This document shows, in pieces, positions 47,343-59,783 of a DNA stretch of 64,000 nucleotides (within the stretch, counting starts at the first letter, position 1; each line of letters starts with the position of its first letter). The position numbers and the translations under genes are program-made. A model generated the notes under the pieces. The model was not told where the DNA came from, did not search any database, and worked only from the letters and a program-made list of their open reading frames with translations. The stretch lies in assembly GCF_000002425.4 (NCBI RefSeq), contig NC_037254.1:4692150-4756149 (forward strand), read 5' to 3'. Source of the DNA: Physcomitrium patens (Eukaryota > Streptophyta > Bryopsida > Funariales > Funariaceae).

Positions 47343-47660
47343 TATAAAGGACATGAATCTCAAAGAAAGAAAATCCTCAATACACTCTTGTATCACTGAA
47401 GAAAATTAGAGATTCACTCAAAAGATGATGTAATATTAAACTAGAATGGCTATTGCCAAAAATAAGAAGATTAGAAAGTCTTGAAATAAAACTAAAGACT
47501 AAAAAGACATTGATAAGAGTAAAGAAGGCTTCATTCTTGCCTCTATATATACTCTCTAACTAAGATCTACATTGCAATGTCCTATAGGACCTCCAATATG
47601 TGTTGACTTTGCTAGCCACATGTCTTAACTTGTAAGGTAAGTTATCTATGTATGTGCTAT
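47343..47660 (-). repeat. 3' LTR of element K, first part
   Basis: From tataaaggacatg to tatgtgctat, interrupted by Z1; it continues at 48907-49117. Equivalent sequence is present uninterrupted by Z in the 5' LTR near 61590. Confidence 0.75.
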
Positions 47661-48906
47661 TGTACTATAAATGCTTATAGTATATAAAAATTAGTTAAAA
47701 CATATTTTATGTCCATAAGTCTTAATGTACGTTAGAATGGTTAATAATTAATTTAAAGTGAGTCGATATAAGAAACTTTATTTTAAATTTTATCTATTTT
47801 TATTATAATATTTAAATTATATAAGATTAAGATGTTTAGTATAGAGCTTTAAGAGAAGGTAGAGGCCTAAGGATGAAAACCTAAACTACTAGGAGGCTTA
47901 TTAGGAAGGATGAAATGAAGACATGGTCGGATGAAGACAAAAGGTAAGGATCTTCATTCCTATTGGTCGAAGGCCATGCCCAATGGGCATTTAGTAGGCT
48001 GTCCGAGTCCATAACAAGGATTTTGGCGACTTCAAAAGAGACATTTGAAAATTAGAAGCTAAGATTGTAAGGTTTAGAGTTTGAGCTACAATTTGGGCAT
48101 AACAATTAATGAGTTTGGAGTTAGAATGAAAAAGTTATAGCCATTTGAAGTTAAGATATCATTTTAAGACATACTATTGTACATTTGAGCATACGAGGAG
48201 TTTTACAATAGTTTTTGGAGATTAAAATTTGCGGTTGGAACGGCAATTTTATGACTTATATCTTTTATAAAAGAATTTTTATATTTGAAGTTTGAACAAA
48301 GAAGTTATAAAGAGTTGAAGTGAATACATCCAAATCGAAGGCAGTAAGTGATTTTATTCATAGTAATGGTTCGAGCCATATTTTGAGTTTTTGGACAAAT
48401 TTTTGGCTCAAATCTTCTGAAGAAGGTAGATTAATGTGTTAAAAAGCTACACATATAAATTTTGTGGCATTTGAGTGCTAAATTTGTAAGATATAAAAAA
48501 TTGTACACAAGTATAAAAAATTAGGATTTGAAGCTACTATTAGGATTTTGGAGATATCTTAAGATCTGCAATGAATTTGCAATTGAAATTTATTATGATA
48601 GTTGTTAGAATTACATCAGTACTTCATGAAAAATTTGACTGTATTTGAATAGTCCAATTAGAAGATATAAGTGGTTTAATTTTGGAAATAATACTCTATG
48701 AGGATATATAAGAATTTAGAGTTTTTTTTAATCATATTTTGAATATTTTTGAGAATTAAAGACTTATATGTTTAATATAATTATTCCTAAAAGTGACATA
48801 TATATATATATATAAACTTTGACTTTCTTATCTCAAGACTTGATTGAGCAATTAATGATAGCTAAGAGCCAGCTGCTTTCTTTAGATAATCCCTCTCTAT
48901 CTTGAC
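47661..48906 (+). mobile_element. Z1: solo LTR of family Z in K's 3' LTR
   Basis: 1246 bp, TGTACTATAA ... tatcttgaca. It is homologous along its length to Z2 and, in reverse, to W. A TATA-like run (atatatatatataaac) near 48797-48817 sits about 90 bp before the end, consistent with a plus-oriented LTR promoter. No coding sequence; the target duplication is unclear. Confidence 0.75.
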
Positions 48907-49117
48907 AATGCCACATAGTTAGCTTTTTCTATAAGCTATCAACATATGGTCAACTTGTTCACTAAGTTTCTAACCTATAAACACATCTAAAGTCAAAATT
49001 GCATCTATGAAGCTTCTAAAAAGCTTCTCTAGAAGACTTTATAAAATTAATCTATATTTATCTACTTCTACTTAATCATATAAGTAACTATTAGGATAAA
49101 TGTATATATCCATGACA
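48907..49117 (-). repeat. 3' LTR of element K, second part
   Basis: Ends tatatccatgaca at 49117. It is followed on the minus strand by the polypurine tract cctaagaggaataa (49118-49131). Confidence 0.8.
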
Positions 49118-49131
49118 TTATTCCTCTTAGG

Positions 49132-49578
49132 GACAAGTTCCATGAGGAGTGGTCTTCATATGTTGAAGGAGCATGAGATGCAATAAATTGTATTTGTAAC
49201 ATCCTCCAATCTTTGCTATCTTTGATGATAATTGATAGGCCCTCTCAGCCATTAATAGTGTTTCATACCATGGTGAGAAGACCACCCTAATATTTAGTCA
49301 TTATTGAGGACTTCGTAACTTCTTTCAAATAAAACATTTGAAACATCCTCAGGACTTATTTTTACTTCCATTATAATTACCAAAAATCAAGAGTGTCTTC
49401 TAAGGTCGTGATATTAAAGATGTTGTATCTCGCTATCTATTCAAAAAAGAATATGTTGGATTTGAGGATCTTCATCTTGATTTTGTCATTTTGAAGATTA
49501 AGACAATCGTAATATATCATTTGATAAGTCTGCAAATAAAAGTTCTTGAGTCAAATCTGTTAGTTGTTGGTTCTCCAT
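49132..49578 (-). pseudogene. ORF3 of element K
   Basis: ATG at 49576-49578 on the minus strand, matching the start of ORF3 in A and B (MENQQ). The frame is collinear with A, C and D without indel through to the polypurine tract. Stops are at positions mostly convertible from CAA, CGA or TGG. Unknown function. Confidence 0.55.
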
Positions 49579-49680
49579 CTCATTAGCATCACAAATGCAT
49601 AGAAGCTACAAAAAAGAATAGAGGATAGAATGTTATTTTCTTTTGATCTTATTTCTTTTATAGCAAAGATTTGATTCTTT

Positions 49681-50120
49681 TCATCTTAGTTTTGATGGAT
49701 GTTGTTGATGAAAGGCTTCAATTTTCTCAGTTACATTTACAAGATTCTTTACTAGCTTTCATGTACGTTCACCAATATCATATCTACACCAATGAATAAG
49801 ATATTTCAAACTATTTTAATGCTGCCTTGAATCTAAGACTTCTTCTATCTCAAATTCTTGATTATTATCCACTTCTATAGGAGGAGGTGGCATTTGTCTT
49901 CTTCTTAGGATATTCACTATCTTATACAGCTCAAGAAGGGACACGTGAAATATAAGGTGGATTTCTATAGACTCTGATAGATGTAATTGATAAGCAATAA
50001 GATTGATTTGTTTACAAATAGGAAAAGGTCTCAATCTACGATAATCCAATTTATCACAAGGACAAGTAGTCTTGATATTGTGATAAAATAACCATACCTT
50101 ATCACCTATGTTGAATTGTA
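49681..50120 (-). pseudogene. Integrase tail and chromodomain of element K
   Basis: The open minus frame 49816-50049 includes IHLIFHVSLLELYK and FEIEEVLDS, the integrase tail leading into the chromodomain. Pol ends at 49681. Near 50115 the sequence jumps directly to the zinc-finger region, so the catalytic core (roughly 800-900 bp) is deleted. Confidence 0.75.
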
Positions 50121-52440
50121 GAAGTCTATAAGGTCAATGGCGAGGAGTTTTAGATCTTCAATAAATATTGCATGATTCTATAAAGTCTTTGACTGCCTTC
50201 TACATTTGAAGCCACCAAAAATCTCTTGATATTTGCTTAAAAGTCTTATTGTATCCATAATATTTGACTGTTGGAAAATCATGATGAACTTGAAGGATAT
50301 ATAATTGTAACTTGTCTTTTGGAATATATAGGTGATTTTTGAAATATAGTAGCTTGTTCTTAAATTCAAACTTTGAAGTATCATAGGACTCAGAGGAATT
50401 ATTCTTAATATCATGAATAAGAAGTTTAAAAAAGATACTTGATTGAATTTTCTTGACAAAGGTTGAATCAACAGTCAATATTGATTTTATTACTCAAAGA
50501 TAAAAATACTTGGGCTTCAAGTGAATCATTTTTTGTTGATCAAAAGATGCATTTTTTTCTTTTGATACAAGATAAGAACATCTAAAAAGGGTGATTAATA
50601 AACCTTATTATTTTTTGGATCAATAAGTGATCTTAAAATTGAATTTAGATAAAGACATGCTCTAGTTGGCTTGATGACAATTTAAAATATAAGTTGACAA
50701 GAAATACTCAAGGTTCTTATGATTTGTATACATAATGACCAGATTTGAAGTGCTTTCTAGATAATGAAACCATTCTTGAAATGAATCCACAATTGCAAAA
50801 AAATCTTTGTTATGGATTTCATAATTAATCTCGGTTACTAAAAATTTCTTGGAATAGAAAGCTATTAGGTAGAAATTATCATCTGTTTCCATTTATGATA
50901 ACACAATAGCCATAACAAAGTTTGATGCATTTATTTCCATAAAAAATGCCTTGGATTAGTCAACACAATATAATATTAGTACAAAAATAAACTCCTTCTT
51001 TAAAGCATCAAATGATGTTTCTACTTCTTTATTCCACTCAAATTTGTCATTACAAGTCAAACGTGTAAGTAGAGCTACAACTTGAAAAAAATTCTTGATG
51101 ATGATTTTGTAGTAATTAACAAAGTCCAAAAAGTATTACACATCTCATACTATTCTTAGAATCTTCCAATCTATGATAGTTTAGACCTTCTTGGAATCTA
51201 TCGTAAGACCTTCATTGAAAATGATGTATTCTAAAAAATCAACTTGAGTAGTATAGAATATATACTTTTTCAACTTGGCATATAATCTTGTATCTCTAAG
51301 TTTTTGTAACATGCAACAAACATGAAGTTCATATTCTTCTATGTTCTTAGAATAGATTAGAATGTCATCTTAATAGCAAACAACAAAATTATTTAGAAAT
51401 TCATAAAAAATATCATTTATGAGATGTTGAGAATTGGTCATTACATTCGTGAGTCCAAAAAGTATGGCATCATATTTAAAATGTCCATATCTAGTTCAAA
51501 AAGCAGTCTTCCATTCATCTTTATCTTTCATATAAATTAAATTGTATGCTCCTCGTAGATCTATTTTCATATAGATATTTGCTTGATTGAATTGATCAAG
51601 AAGTCTTGAAATCAAAGGCAAAAAATACCTATTTTTGATGGTGATCTTATTGAGTCCTCAATAATCTACATACATCCACAAAAATCTATCTTTCTTCTTC
51701 AGAAATAAGATAGGAGCACCAGTTGGAGATTTAGAATGGCATATGAAGTTCTTTATCAAGTTTTCATCAATATACTCCTTTAATACAGCCAATATATTGT
51801 ACAATAAACTATAGATTGGTCCAAATGGTAGTTGAGCTCTTTCTTATAGATCAATTGAACAATCATATGGTCAATGTTTTAGAAGAATATCTACATTTAT
51901 TTTTCAAAAATGTCTCAAAATTCTAGATATTGGCTAAGAATATCACTTGATATTTTTCTACCATTAAAAAAGGGAGTAGCATATATAATAAAAAGTGATT
52001 CTTTTTTTACCACATAAATGAAAGCTCTCACACGTACTAGTAGATGTTTAGATGTAGTAGACTTATATACTTCTACTTCACTAACCCAATCTTAGATTAT
52101 ACTACCAAAAAAGTTAAAGTTACAAAAAATCCAAACTATTTGACGGTTATATTTTTTTAGCCATGATAATCCTAAAATAATCAGATTGGAGGGAGACCTT
52201 ATTATATTTAATACTACTATATTGTTATGATCTTTAATTACTACATCTAAAAGAACAATCTCATGGATAACATTTCTAAAAGATAACAAATGACCATTTA
52301 TGACTTCTACATATACGGGTTTAATTTTCTTGACTAAAGATATTTTTTGATTTTTGACAAAAACTTCTTCTATAAAATAGGCTGAGACTCTTGAATCTAA
52401 TAAGGCAAAGACTTTGTAATTTTTAGGTTCTACACATGGT
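50121..52440 (-). pseudogene. Integrase zinc finger, RNase H, RT and protease of element K
   Basis: In minus-strand order: protease (about 52092-52420; the VILGL-type motif is kept as IILGLSWL), RT (about 51000-51890, active-site region near 51365 damaged), RNase H (open stretch 50662-50892 with NYEIHNKDFF and YTNHKN; Asp replaced by Asn) and the integrase N-terminal region (open stretch 50200-50478). Many stops between. Confidence 0.75.
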
Positions 52441-52451
52441 CCCTATTGTAG

Positions 52452-53477
52452 CTAGAAAAACTTATTTTTTGACACATTATCTTCCTTGGTAATTGTGCTC
52501 TTCATTTTGTAATTGTGTTGCTTCTTTGGATAATGTTGACCAATATGCTTAGCTTTTCCAGAATATAAATATAAATCTTCTTAGTGATGTCGAGTCTTTT
52601 CCTACTCCATCAGAGATTTAAAACGTATCATATCAATTTGCATTGATTTTGGCCTTGATGAATATGTTTTAAAAAACTTGGAAATTACCACCATTACTTG
52701 TTTTATTCTTCTTAAGCCAAATCTTTATTCTTGATGCATTTCAAATAATCAATTGTCATATGCAATGGCTTGAGCAATAAATTATTCCAAAGATTTTACT
52801 TTTGGCATTATTAATAATAAATCTTTGACACTATCCTTCAATCCATATTAAAATTGATTGATAAGTGCTTTGTCATTTCAATCCATGTTACAAGCAAGGT
52901 TTTAGAATTCAACAATATATGTGGTGGCTCATTGTGATCCTTGTTGTAAAGATAAGAGTTTAATCTCTACTACTCGTTCTTGATCACTTTGTCTAAATGT
53001 AGCCATAAATAATTTTAAAAATAAATTTAAATCATAAAGAAGTCATGAATCTTTTTCCATCAAAGGTGTAAATTAAGAGAGACTACTTCTAAATAGAAGT
53101 GCACCTATAAAGCCGACTTGAGTAAATCCATCTGTGTATTAGAAAGAGTGTAACCTTAAATAGAGCTTAATTTATTGTAAAAACCTTCAAAATTTTGATC
53201 TTGTTCCATCAAACTTTTTGGGCATACTAATTCTTGCCTCTCTTGAGCTTGTAAAAGTAAGACTTCCTTAATTTGGTTGTGAGGCTAATCAACTTATTTC
53301 CTTCAACTATACAATTTCTTGATGTAGATTTTAAACTTCTTCCATAGGTATAAAAGTAGTGCTCCCATGGATGATGTTGGTGATACATGAAATTTCTATC
53401 CTAAGAATATTGACAAGCTCATGAAGATTTGCAATAGTTGCAAATTTATTCTCACTTCCATTAGGAGTAGCATCCAT
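52452..53477 (-). pseudogene. Gag of element K (second gag type of the family)
   Basis: Starts near 53477 on the minus strand and ends at a TAG (52452-52454), the same relative place as in A. The central part translates as a Retrotrans_gag-like domain (YGLKDSVKDLLLIMPK-like, near 52800-52860) clearly different from the gag of A, B, C and D. The end carries the zinc-knuckle region near 52540-52600. Stops throughout. Confidence 0.65.
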
Positions 53478-53709
53478 AATCTTTTAATTTGCAAAAGTTA
53501 AATTAGAAGAAGGTAATCTACAACCTCTAATAAAAATTTCCACAAAGAGGGATAATCCACTCTCTTTAAGGAAAAGGTCAATATTAAAAAATAAGATTTT
53601 TTGTTTAAAGGTGGATAGTCTGTAACCTTCAAAATATAATGATAGAAGTAGGATAATCCACTCACTTCTAAAATAAGATAGAAATAATATGTTAGCACTC
53701 TTGTTAAAC
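53478..53709 (-). other. Leader of element K
   Basis: Untranslated region between gag and the 5' LTR on the minus strand, 232 bp. An actcttgttaaac motif (53688-53709 area) matches the first bases inside the LTR of D and A. No ORF. Confidence 0.55.
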
Positions 53710-53946
53710 TGCCAAAGACATGAATCTCAAAGAAAGAAAATCCTCAATACACTCTTGTATCACTAAAGAGAATTAGAGAGTCATTCAAAAAGTGATGTAA
53801 TATTAAACTAGAATGGTTATTGCCAAAAACAAAAAGACTATAAAGTCTTGAAACAAGACTAAGTACTAGAAAGGCATTGATAAGAATGAAGCCTTCTTCA
53901 CTCTTACCTCCATATATACTCTCTAACTAAGACCTATGTAGCAATG
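53710..53946 (-). repeat. 5' LTR of element K, U5-side part
   Basis: TGCCAAAGACATG to 'gtagcaatg'. caatg (53942-53946) is the left target duplication of D. The LTR continues at 61532-61820. Confidence 0.75.
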
Positions 53947-54493
53947 TGTCAAAGACAAGAACTTGATAAAAATAAATAAATAAATGAGACTTTTTTCAAA
54001 GAAAGATGAAAAAATAAAAATAACTAAATATGTATATTAAAAAAGAAACTGGAATGGTAATTGCCAAAAGATAAGAAAATTAAAGATCCTCGAAACTAAA
54101 CTAAAAGCAAGAAAGGAGTTGACAAGAGTGAAGAAGGCTTCACTCTTGCCTCTATATATACTACCTATTTAAGAGCTACATGGCAACATTCTATTGGACC
54201 TTTAAAAATGTGTTGACTTTACATAATACGTATCTTAACTTGCAAGGCAAGTTTTCTATGTGGATGCCATATAGTTAGCTTGTTCCGCAAGCTACCAACA
54301 TGTGTGGCACATGGTTAACTTACTGACCAAGTCTCTAACCTACTAATCAAGTATAAATACATGTAAAGTCAAAGTAGCATCTATGAAGCTTCTAGGAAGC
54401 TTTTTTAGAAGATATTATGAAATTAATCTATTTTTACCTACTTCTACTTATTCATATCATCTAGATAATTAAAATAAATATATATCCATGATA
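53947..54493 (-). repeat. 3' LTR of element D
   Basis: 547 bp, TGTCAAAG ... tatccatgata. Adjacent minus-strand polypurine tract (reverse complement of 54494-54507: gaaggagggataa). Confidence 0.85.
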
Positions 54494-54507
54494 TTATCCC
54501 TCCTTCT

Positions 54508-54957
54508 ATGAACGAGTTCCACGAGGAGTAGTGATCACATGTCGAGGAAGTCTAAGATGCGACAAATTGTATTTGCCACATATACTCATCTTTGTTCTCT
54601 TTGAAGATGTTTGATAGGACCTCTCAATCATTGATAGTGTCCCATATCAGGGCAAGAAGACTACCTAATTATTTGATTATTGTTGAGGCCTTCATAACTT
54701 CCTTCAAATGAAACATTTGGAATACCATCAGGAGTTGTTCCTATCTCAAGTAAAATCACCAAACATCGGGAGTCCCTTCTAAGATTGTGATACCAAACAA
54801 ATTATATCTTGCCATCTATTTGAGGAAGAACATGTTATTCTTGAAGATCTTCATCTCGATTACGTCATCTTGAAGATTATGACAATCGTAATGTCTCATC
54901 TAATAGGTCAGCAAATAAAGGCTCTTAAGTCAAATCCATTGGTTGTTGGTTTTCTAT
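54508..54957 (-). pseudogene. ORF3 of element D
   Basis: Same frame and length as ORF3 of A and K. The start ATG is ATA (54955-54957). Conserved motifs FEGSYEGLNN and RGPIKHLQREQR are readable. In-frame stops are TAA, TAG or TGA at codons that read CAA, CGA or TGG in other copies. No recognised domain. Confidence 0.55.
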
Positions 54958-55051
54958 CTCGTCGGCATCACAACTACAAAGAAGCTACAAACAAGGATTG
55001 AAAGTAGAATGTTATCTTGCTTAGATCTTGTTTCTTTTATAAGGAAGGTTT

Positions 55052-55698
55052 TCATCTTGATTTTGATGGATGTTGTCGATGAAAAGCCTCTACCGCCTTT
55101 TTTGCATTTGCAAGTTTCTTTACTAGCTCCCATGTACATTTACTAATATCATATCCACATCAATGGACAAAATATTCTAATTTATTTTGGCACCGCCATG
55201 AATCTAGGACTTCTTCCACTTCAAACTCTTCATTATTATTTGCTTCTATAGGAGGAGGTAGAGCTTGTCTTCTTCTTGGAATGTCCACTGTCTTGTATGG
55301 TTCAAAAAGAGACATATGGAATACTGGATGGATTTTCATTGACTCCGATAGGTATAAATGATATGCAACTGGATTGATTTGTGTAGAAATAGAAAATGGT
55401 CTAAGCCTTTGATAGTCCAACTTGTCACAAGAACAAGTGGTTTTGATATTACGATGAAGTAATCATACCTTGTCATCCATGTGGAATGATAGTTGTTCCT
55501 TTTAATAGACATCCGCATTGATCTTTTGTTGTTTTTGAGCTTCTTTTAACTGTACCTTCATTATTTCATATAGCTTTGTCAAATGATTTGACAAATCTTT
55601 TGCCGTAAGATTATTAGCTTTTGAAAAGTCAAAAGTATTAAGTCTTGAATGATAACCATAATTGGCAAAGAAAGGTGTTTTGTAGAAGAATGTATCAT
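55052..55698 (-). pseudogene. Chromodomain and integrase tail of element D
   Basis: The open minus frame 55160-55420 contains KIHPVFHMSLFEPYK and FEVEEVLDSW. A stop follows at the first chromodomain Trp-like position, as in A and B. The integrase tail extends to 55698 where Z2 is inserted. Confidence 0.8.
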
Positions 55699-56949
55699 TG
55701 TCATACTATAAATATTTATAATATGTAAAAATTAATTAGAACATATAATATGTTCATAAGTCTTGGTATATATTAGAATGGTTAATAGATTAATTTAAAG
55801 AGAGTGGATTTAAGAAACTTTATTTTGAGTTTTATCTTTTTTGATTATAGCATTTAAAAAAATTATAAAACCTAAATATTTAGTATAAAGCCTTGAGAGG
55901 AGATTAGAGCCTAAAGAAGAAAATCTAAACTAGTAGGAGGCTTATTGGAAGGGATGAAAGCTAGGCATGGTTGGATGAAGGCAAGGAATGGAGATCTTCA
56001 TTCTTATTGGTCAAAGGCCATGCCCAATGGACTTTAAGGAGGCTGCCCGAGGCCTTCTTGGAGATTAGGATTTTTCTTTCAAAGATTTGAGCTTTGGAGG
56101 CTAAGATCACTAAGTTCAAGGTTTTGGGTATAGTTTGGATGAAGAGTTTGTGTGATTTCAAGTTTTTATGAAAGAGATATAGGTGTTCAAAGTTAAGGTG
56201 TCAAATTTGTACCTATTGTCACTCTTTGAAGCATAACATAAGTTCATGGAGAGCAATGAAAGATTGGTGACTAGAATTGAAGAGAAAACTTTCTTGGCTA
56301 CACTTTACATATACTGTTTAATAAATTCTAAGTCTGGATGAAGGAGTTATAGGGTAATGAAGACAGCACATGTAATTCAAAGATAGTAAATGAGTCTTTT
56401 TATTGATAGTAATGGTTGGAGCCATATCTTAAGTTTTTAGACGAAATTTTGGCTCAAAGTTTCTATAAGAGTGAATTATTAAGTTAAAAAGCTATAGATC
56501 AAAGTTTCATGGTATTTGAGTACTTATTTTGTGAGATATGAAGAAATTAGCATACAGGTATATGTAAGCTAGGATTTAAAGCTAATATTAGGATTTTGAT
56601 GATATCTCAAGATCTGTAACGAATTTGCAGTTGAATTTTTTTGTGGTAGTTTTTGAAAGTATGTTAGTACTTTATATAAAATTTAGAATTGTTTGGATAG
56701 TCCAATCGTGAGATATGAGCTGTTGAAGTTCAAAAAATATTTCTCATAATGATATATAAGGTTTTAAGATACTTTATCATACATTTGGGTATTTTTTTGA
56801 TACTTGGGCTTATATAATGATGTAATTTCCCTAAAAGGGAATATCTTATATATATAAACTTGGTATTTTTATATCTTAGACTTGATTGAGCATTTAGTGG
56901 TAGCTAAAAGTTTAGCGCTTTCTTGAGGCAAACTCTCTCTATCTTGACA
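55699..56949 (+). mobile_element. Z2: solo LTR of family Z in D's integrase
   Basis: 1251 bp, TGTCATACTATAA ... tatcttgaca. Flanks are consistent with a 4-5-bp duplication (atcat on the left, (a)tcga on the right) when compared with the uninterrupted sequence in A (11920-11950). A TATA-like tatatatataaac lies near 56850. It shares inner blocks with Z1 and W. No coding sequence. Confidence 0.75.
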
Positions 56950-59769
56950 TCGAATTATTATAAGCAAACTCTGTCAATGGCAAAAGAGTTGTCCAATCAT
57001 CTTATTGGTAGTTGATGGTACATCTTAAATACTGTTCCAAAACTTGATTAATATGCTCTATTTGTCCATCAGTTTGAGAATGGAATGCCGAAGATAGTTT
57101 TATATCCACTTTTGGAATCTTGAAAAGAGTCCACCAAAATCTTGATACAAACTAAGTTCCTATATTTGATATAATATATTTGGATAATCTATGATAGTGA
57201 TAGATATTGTCAAGAAAGAGCTTAGCTATTTCTTCACCTATGATAGATTTTGTACATGGTATAAAATAAGCCATCTTGGTAAAACGATCTACTATCATAA
57301 ATATAGAGTCATAAACACATGAGATTGGAAGTTTTGTGATGAAATCCATAGAAACAGAAGATCATAGTTATTCTAGAATAGGTAATGGTTGAAAAAGTCC
57401 ATAAGGTCGATGACAAGGAGTTTTTTATCTTGAACAAACGTTGCATGAATGAACAAAATCTTTTACACCTTTCGACATTTGTAGCCACCAAAAATCTCTA
57501 GATATTAGTTCTAAAGTTTTATTGTATTCAAAATATCCTGCTGTTGGAAAGTCATGATGAGCTTGAAGAACACGTAATTGAGCTTTACCTTCTGGAATAT
57601 ATAGGTGTCTCTCAAAATATAATAGATTGTTCTTGAATTCAAACTTAAAAGTATCATGAGACTTTGAAGGATTTTCTTTAATATCATGAATAAGAGGATC
57701 AAAAGACATATTTGACTGAACTTGCTTAGTGAAAGTTGAATCAACAATAAGTATTGATTTCATAGCTCAAAGATGAAGATGCTCTAGCTTCAAGAGAATT
57801 GTTCATTATTGATCGAAATCAGCATCTCCTTCCTTTGGTGCATGGTAAGATCGTCTAAAGAGTGCATCTGACAAATCTTATTTTTTTTTTAGTCAATAAG
57901 TGATCTTGAATTTGAATCTTCATAAAGACATACTCTAATGGGCTTGGTGATAATTCAAAACATGTGCTGACATAAAATATTCAAGGTTCTTGTCATTTGT
58001 ATACATGATGACTAGATTAGAAGTATCTTTTAGATAATAGTACCATTCTTGAAACGAATCCATGATTGCAAGAAGTTCTTTGTTGTCGATTTAGTAGTTG
58101 ATCTCGACTATTAAAAATTTTTTGGAATGAAAAGCTATTGGATGATGTTTATCATCTATTCCTATTTGTAATAATATGGTACCCAAAGCAAAGTCTGATG
58201 CGTTTGTTTCCATTAAAAATGGCTTAGAAAAAACGACGCCATACGAGATTGGTGTAGGAACAAAGGCTGTCTTCAAAGCTTCAAATGCTACTTGTACTTC
58301 TTGATTCCATTGAAGTTTGGCTTTACAAGTCAAACGTATAAGTGGAGCTACAACTTGAAAGAAGTCTTTGATGAAGATCTGATAGTAGTTGATAAATCCC
58401 AAAAAGCATTGGATATCTCTTACCATTTTTGGGATCTTCCAATCCATAATAGCTTGAACTTTTTTAGGATCCATCATAAGTCCATCATTTGAAATGATGT
58501 ATCCCAAGAAGCGGACTTGAGTAGTGTGAAATATACACTTTTTTATCTTGGCATAGAGTCCCGCATCTCTTAGTTTTTGTAATACACAACGAATATGAAG
58601 TTCATGTTCTTTTGTGTTTTTAAAATAGATTAAGATGTTGTTTAGGTACCAGATAACAAAATCATCTAAAAACTCCCGAAAGACATCATTCATTAGATGT
58701 TGGAATGTTGCTGGTGCATTTGTAAGTCCAAAAGGTATGACGTTGTATTTGAAATGTCCATACCTTGTTCAAAACGTAATCTTCTATTCATCTCCTTCTT
58801 TGATGTGTACCAGATTGCATGCTCTTCGTAGGTCTATTTTTCTATAGATCTTAGCTTGATTCAATTAATCAAGGAGTCTAGATATTAAAAGTAGTGGATA
58901 CTTGTTATTGATGGTGATTTTGTTGAGTCCTTGATAATCAACACACATCCATAATGATCTATCTTTTTTCTTCATAAATAAAATTGAAGCTCCTATTAGA
59001 GATTTGGAATGGCATATAAAGTTCTTGGCTAGATTTTCTTCAATATATTCCTTGAGTTTAGTTAATTTATTTTGTGATAAACTATAGATTGGACGAAATG
59101 GTGGTTGTGCTCCTTCTTGAAGGTCAATTGAACAGTCATAGGAATAATGTTTCAGAAGAGTATCAGCATTCTTCTTTTCAAATACATCTTGAAAATCTTG
59201 ATATTGGCTTGAAATGCCACTTAAAGTCTTTCCACCAATAGAAATAAGTGCAACATAAATGACACAAGGTCATCCTTCTTTTGCAACATGCAAGAAAACT
59301 CTTGCACCTACAAATACAAGTTTAATTATACTAAACTTATGACTTTCTACTTGATTAACTATGTTCTTAGTTATACTTTCAAAAAAGTCAAGATTACAAG
59401 AAGTCCAATCTATTTTAGGATTATATTTTTCTAGCCATGATAAACCTAAAATGATTGGATTAGAGGGAGATCTAATGATATTAAATATTATAAAGCTACT
59501 ATGACCATTAATTGCTACTTCTATAGGAAGGGTTTCATGAGTAACATCTCTTGAAGACAACGGACGACCATCTTTGACTTCTACATGAAAAGTATGCTAT
59601 ATCTTTTAACAAATTCTTCATCTAAGAAACATACTAAGGCTCATGAATCTAACAAGGCAGAGGCTTTGTGATGTTTAGGTCCTAAAATAACATTTATTGT
59701 AAAACAAGGAGAGGGTTCTAAGGAGAGAATAGGACCTTCACTAGATGTTGTACAAGGTTCCAGCCACAC
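56950..59769 (-). pseudogene. Integrase core, RNase H, RT and protease of element D
   Basis: Minus-strand order: protease (about 59270-59700; VEVAIN and IILGLSWLEKYN present, active-site Asp damaged: cat-gaa-tct for DSG), RT (to 58091; at the active site the open stretch 58091-58693 reads YLNN where A has YLDD), RNase H (NASD for DASD), the integrase zinc finger (57425-57763: HHDFPTAG...CNVC) and the core (57152-57349; first Asp present). Stops and frameshifts separate them. Both catalytic RT aspartates are Asn, each a G-to-A change. Confidence 0.85.
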
Positions 59770-59783
59770 AGTTCCTATTATAG

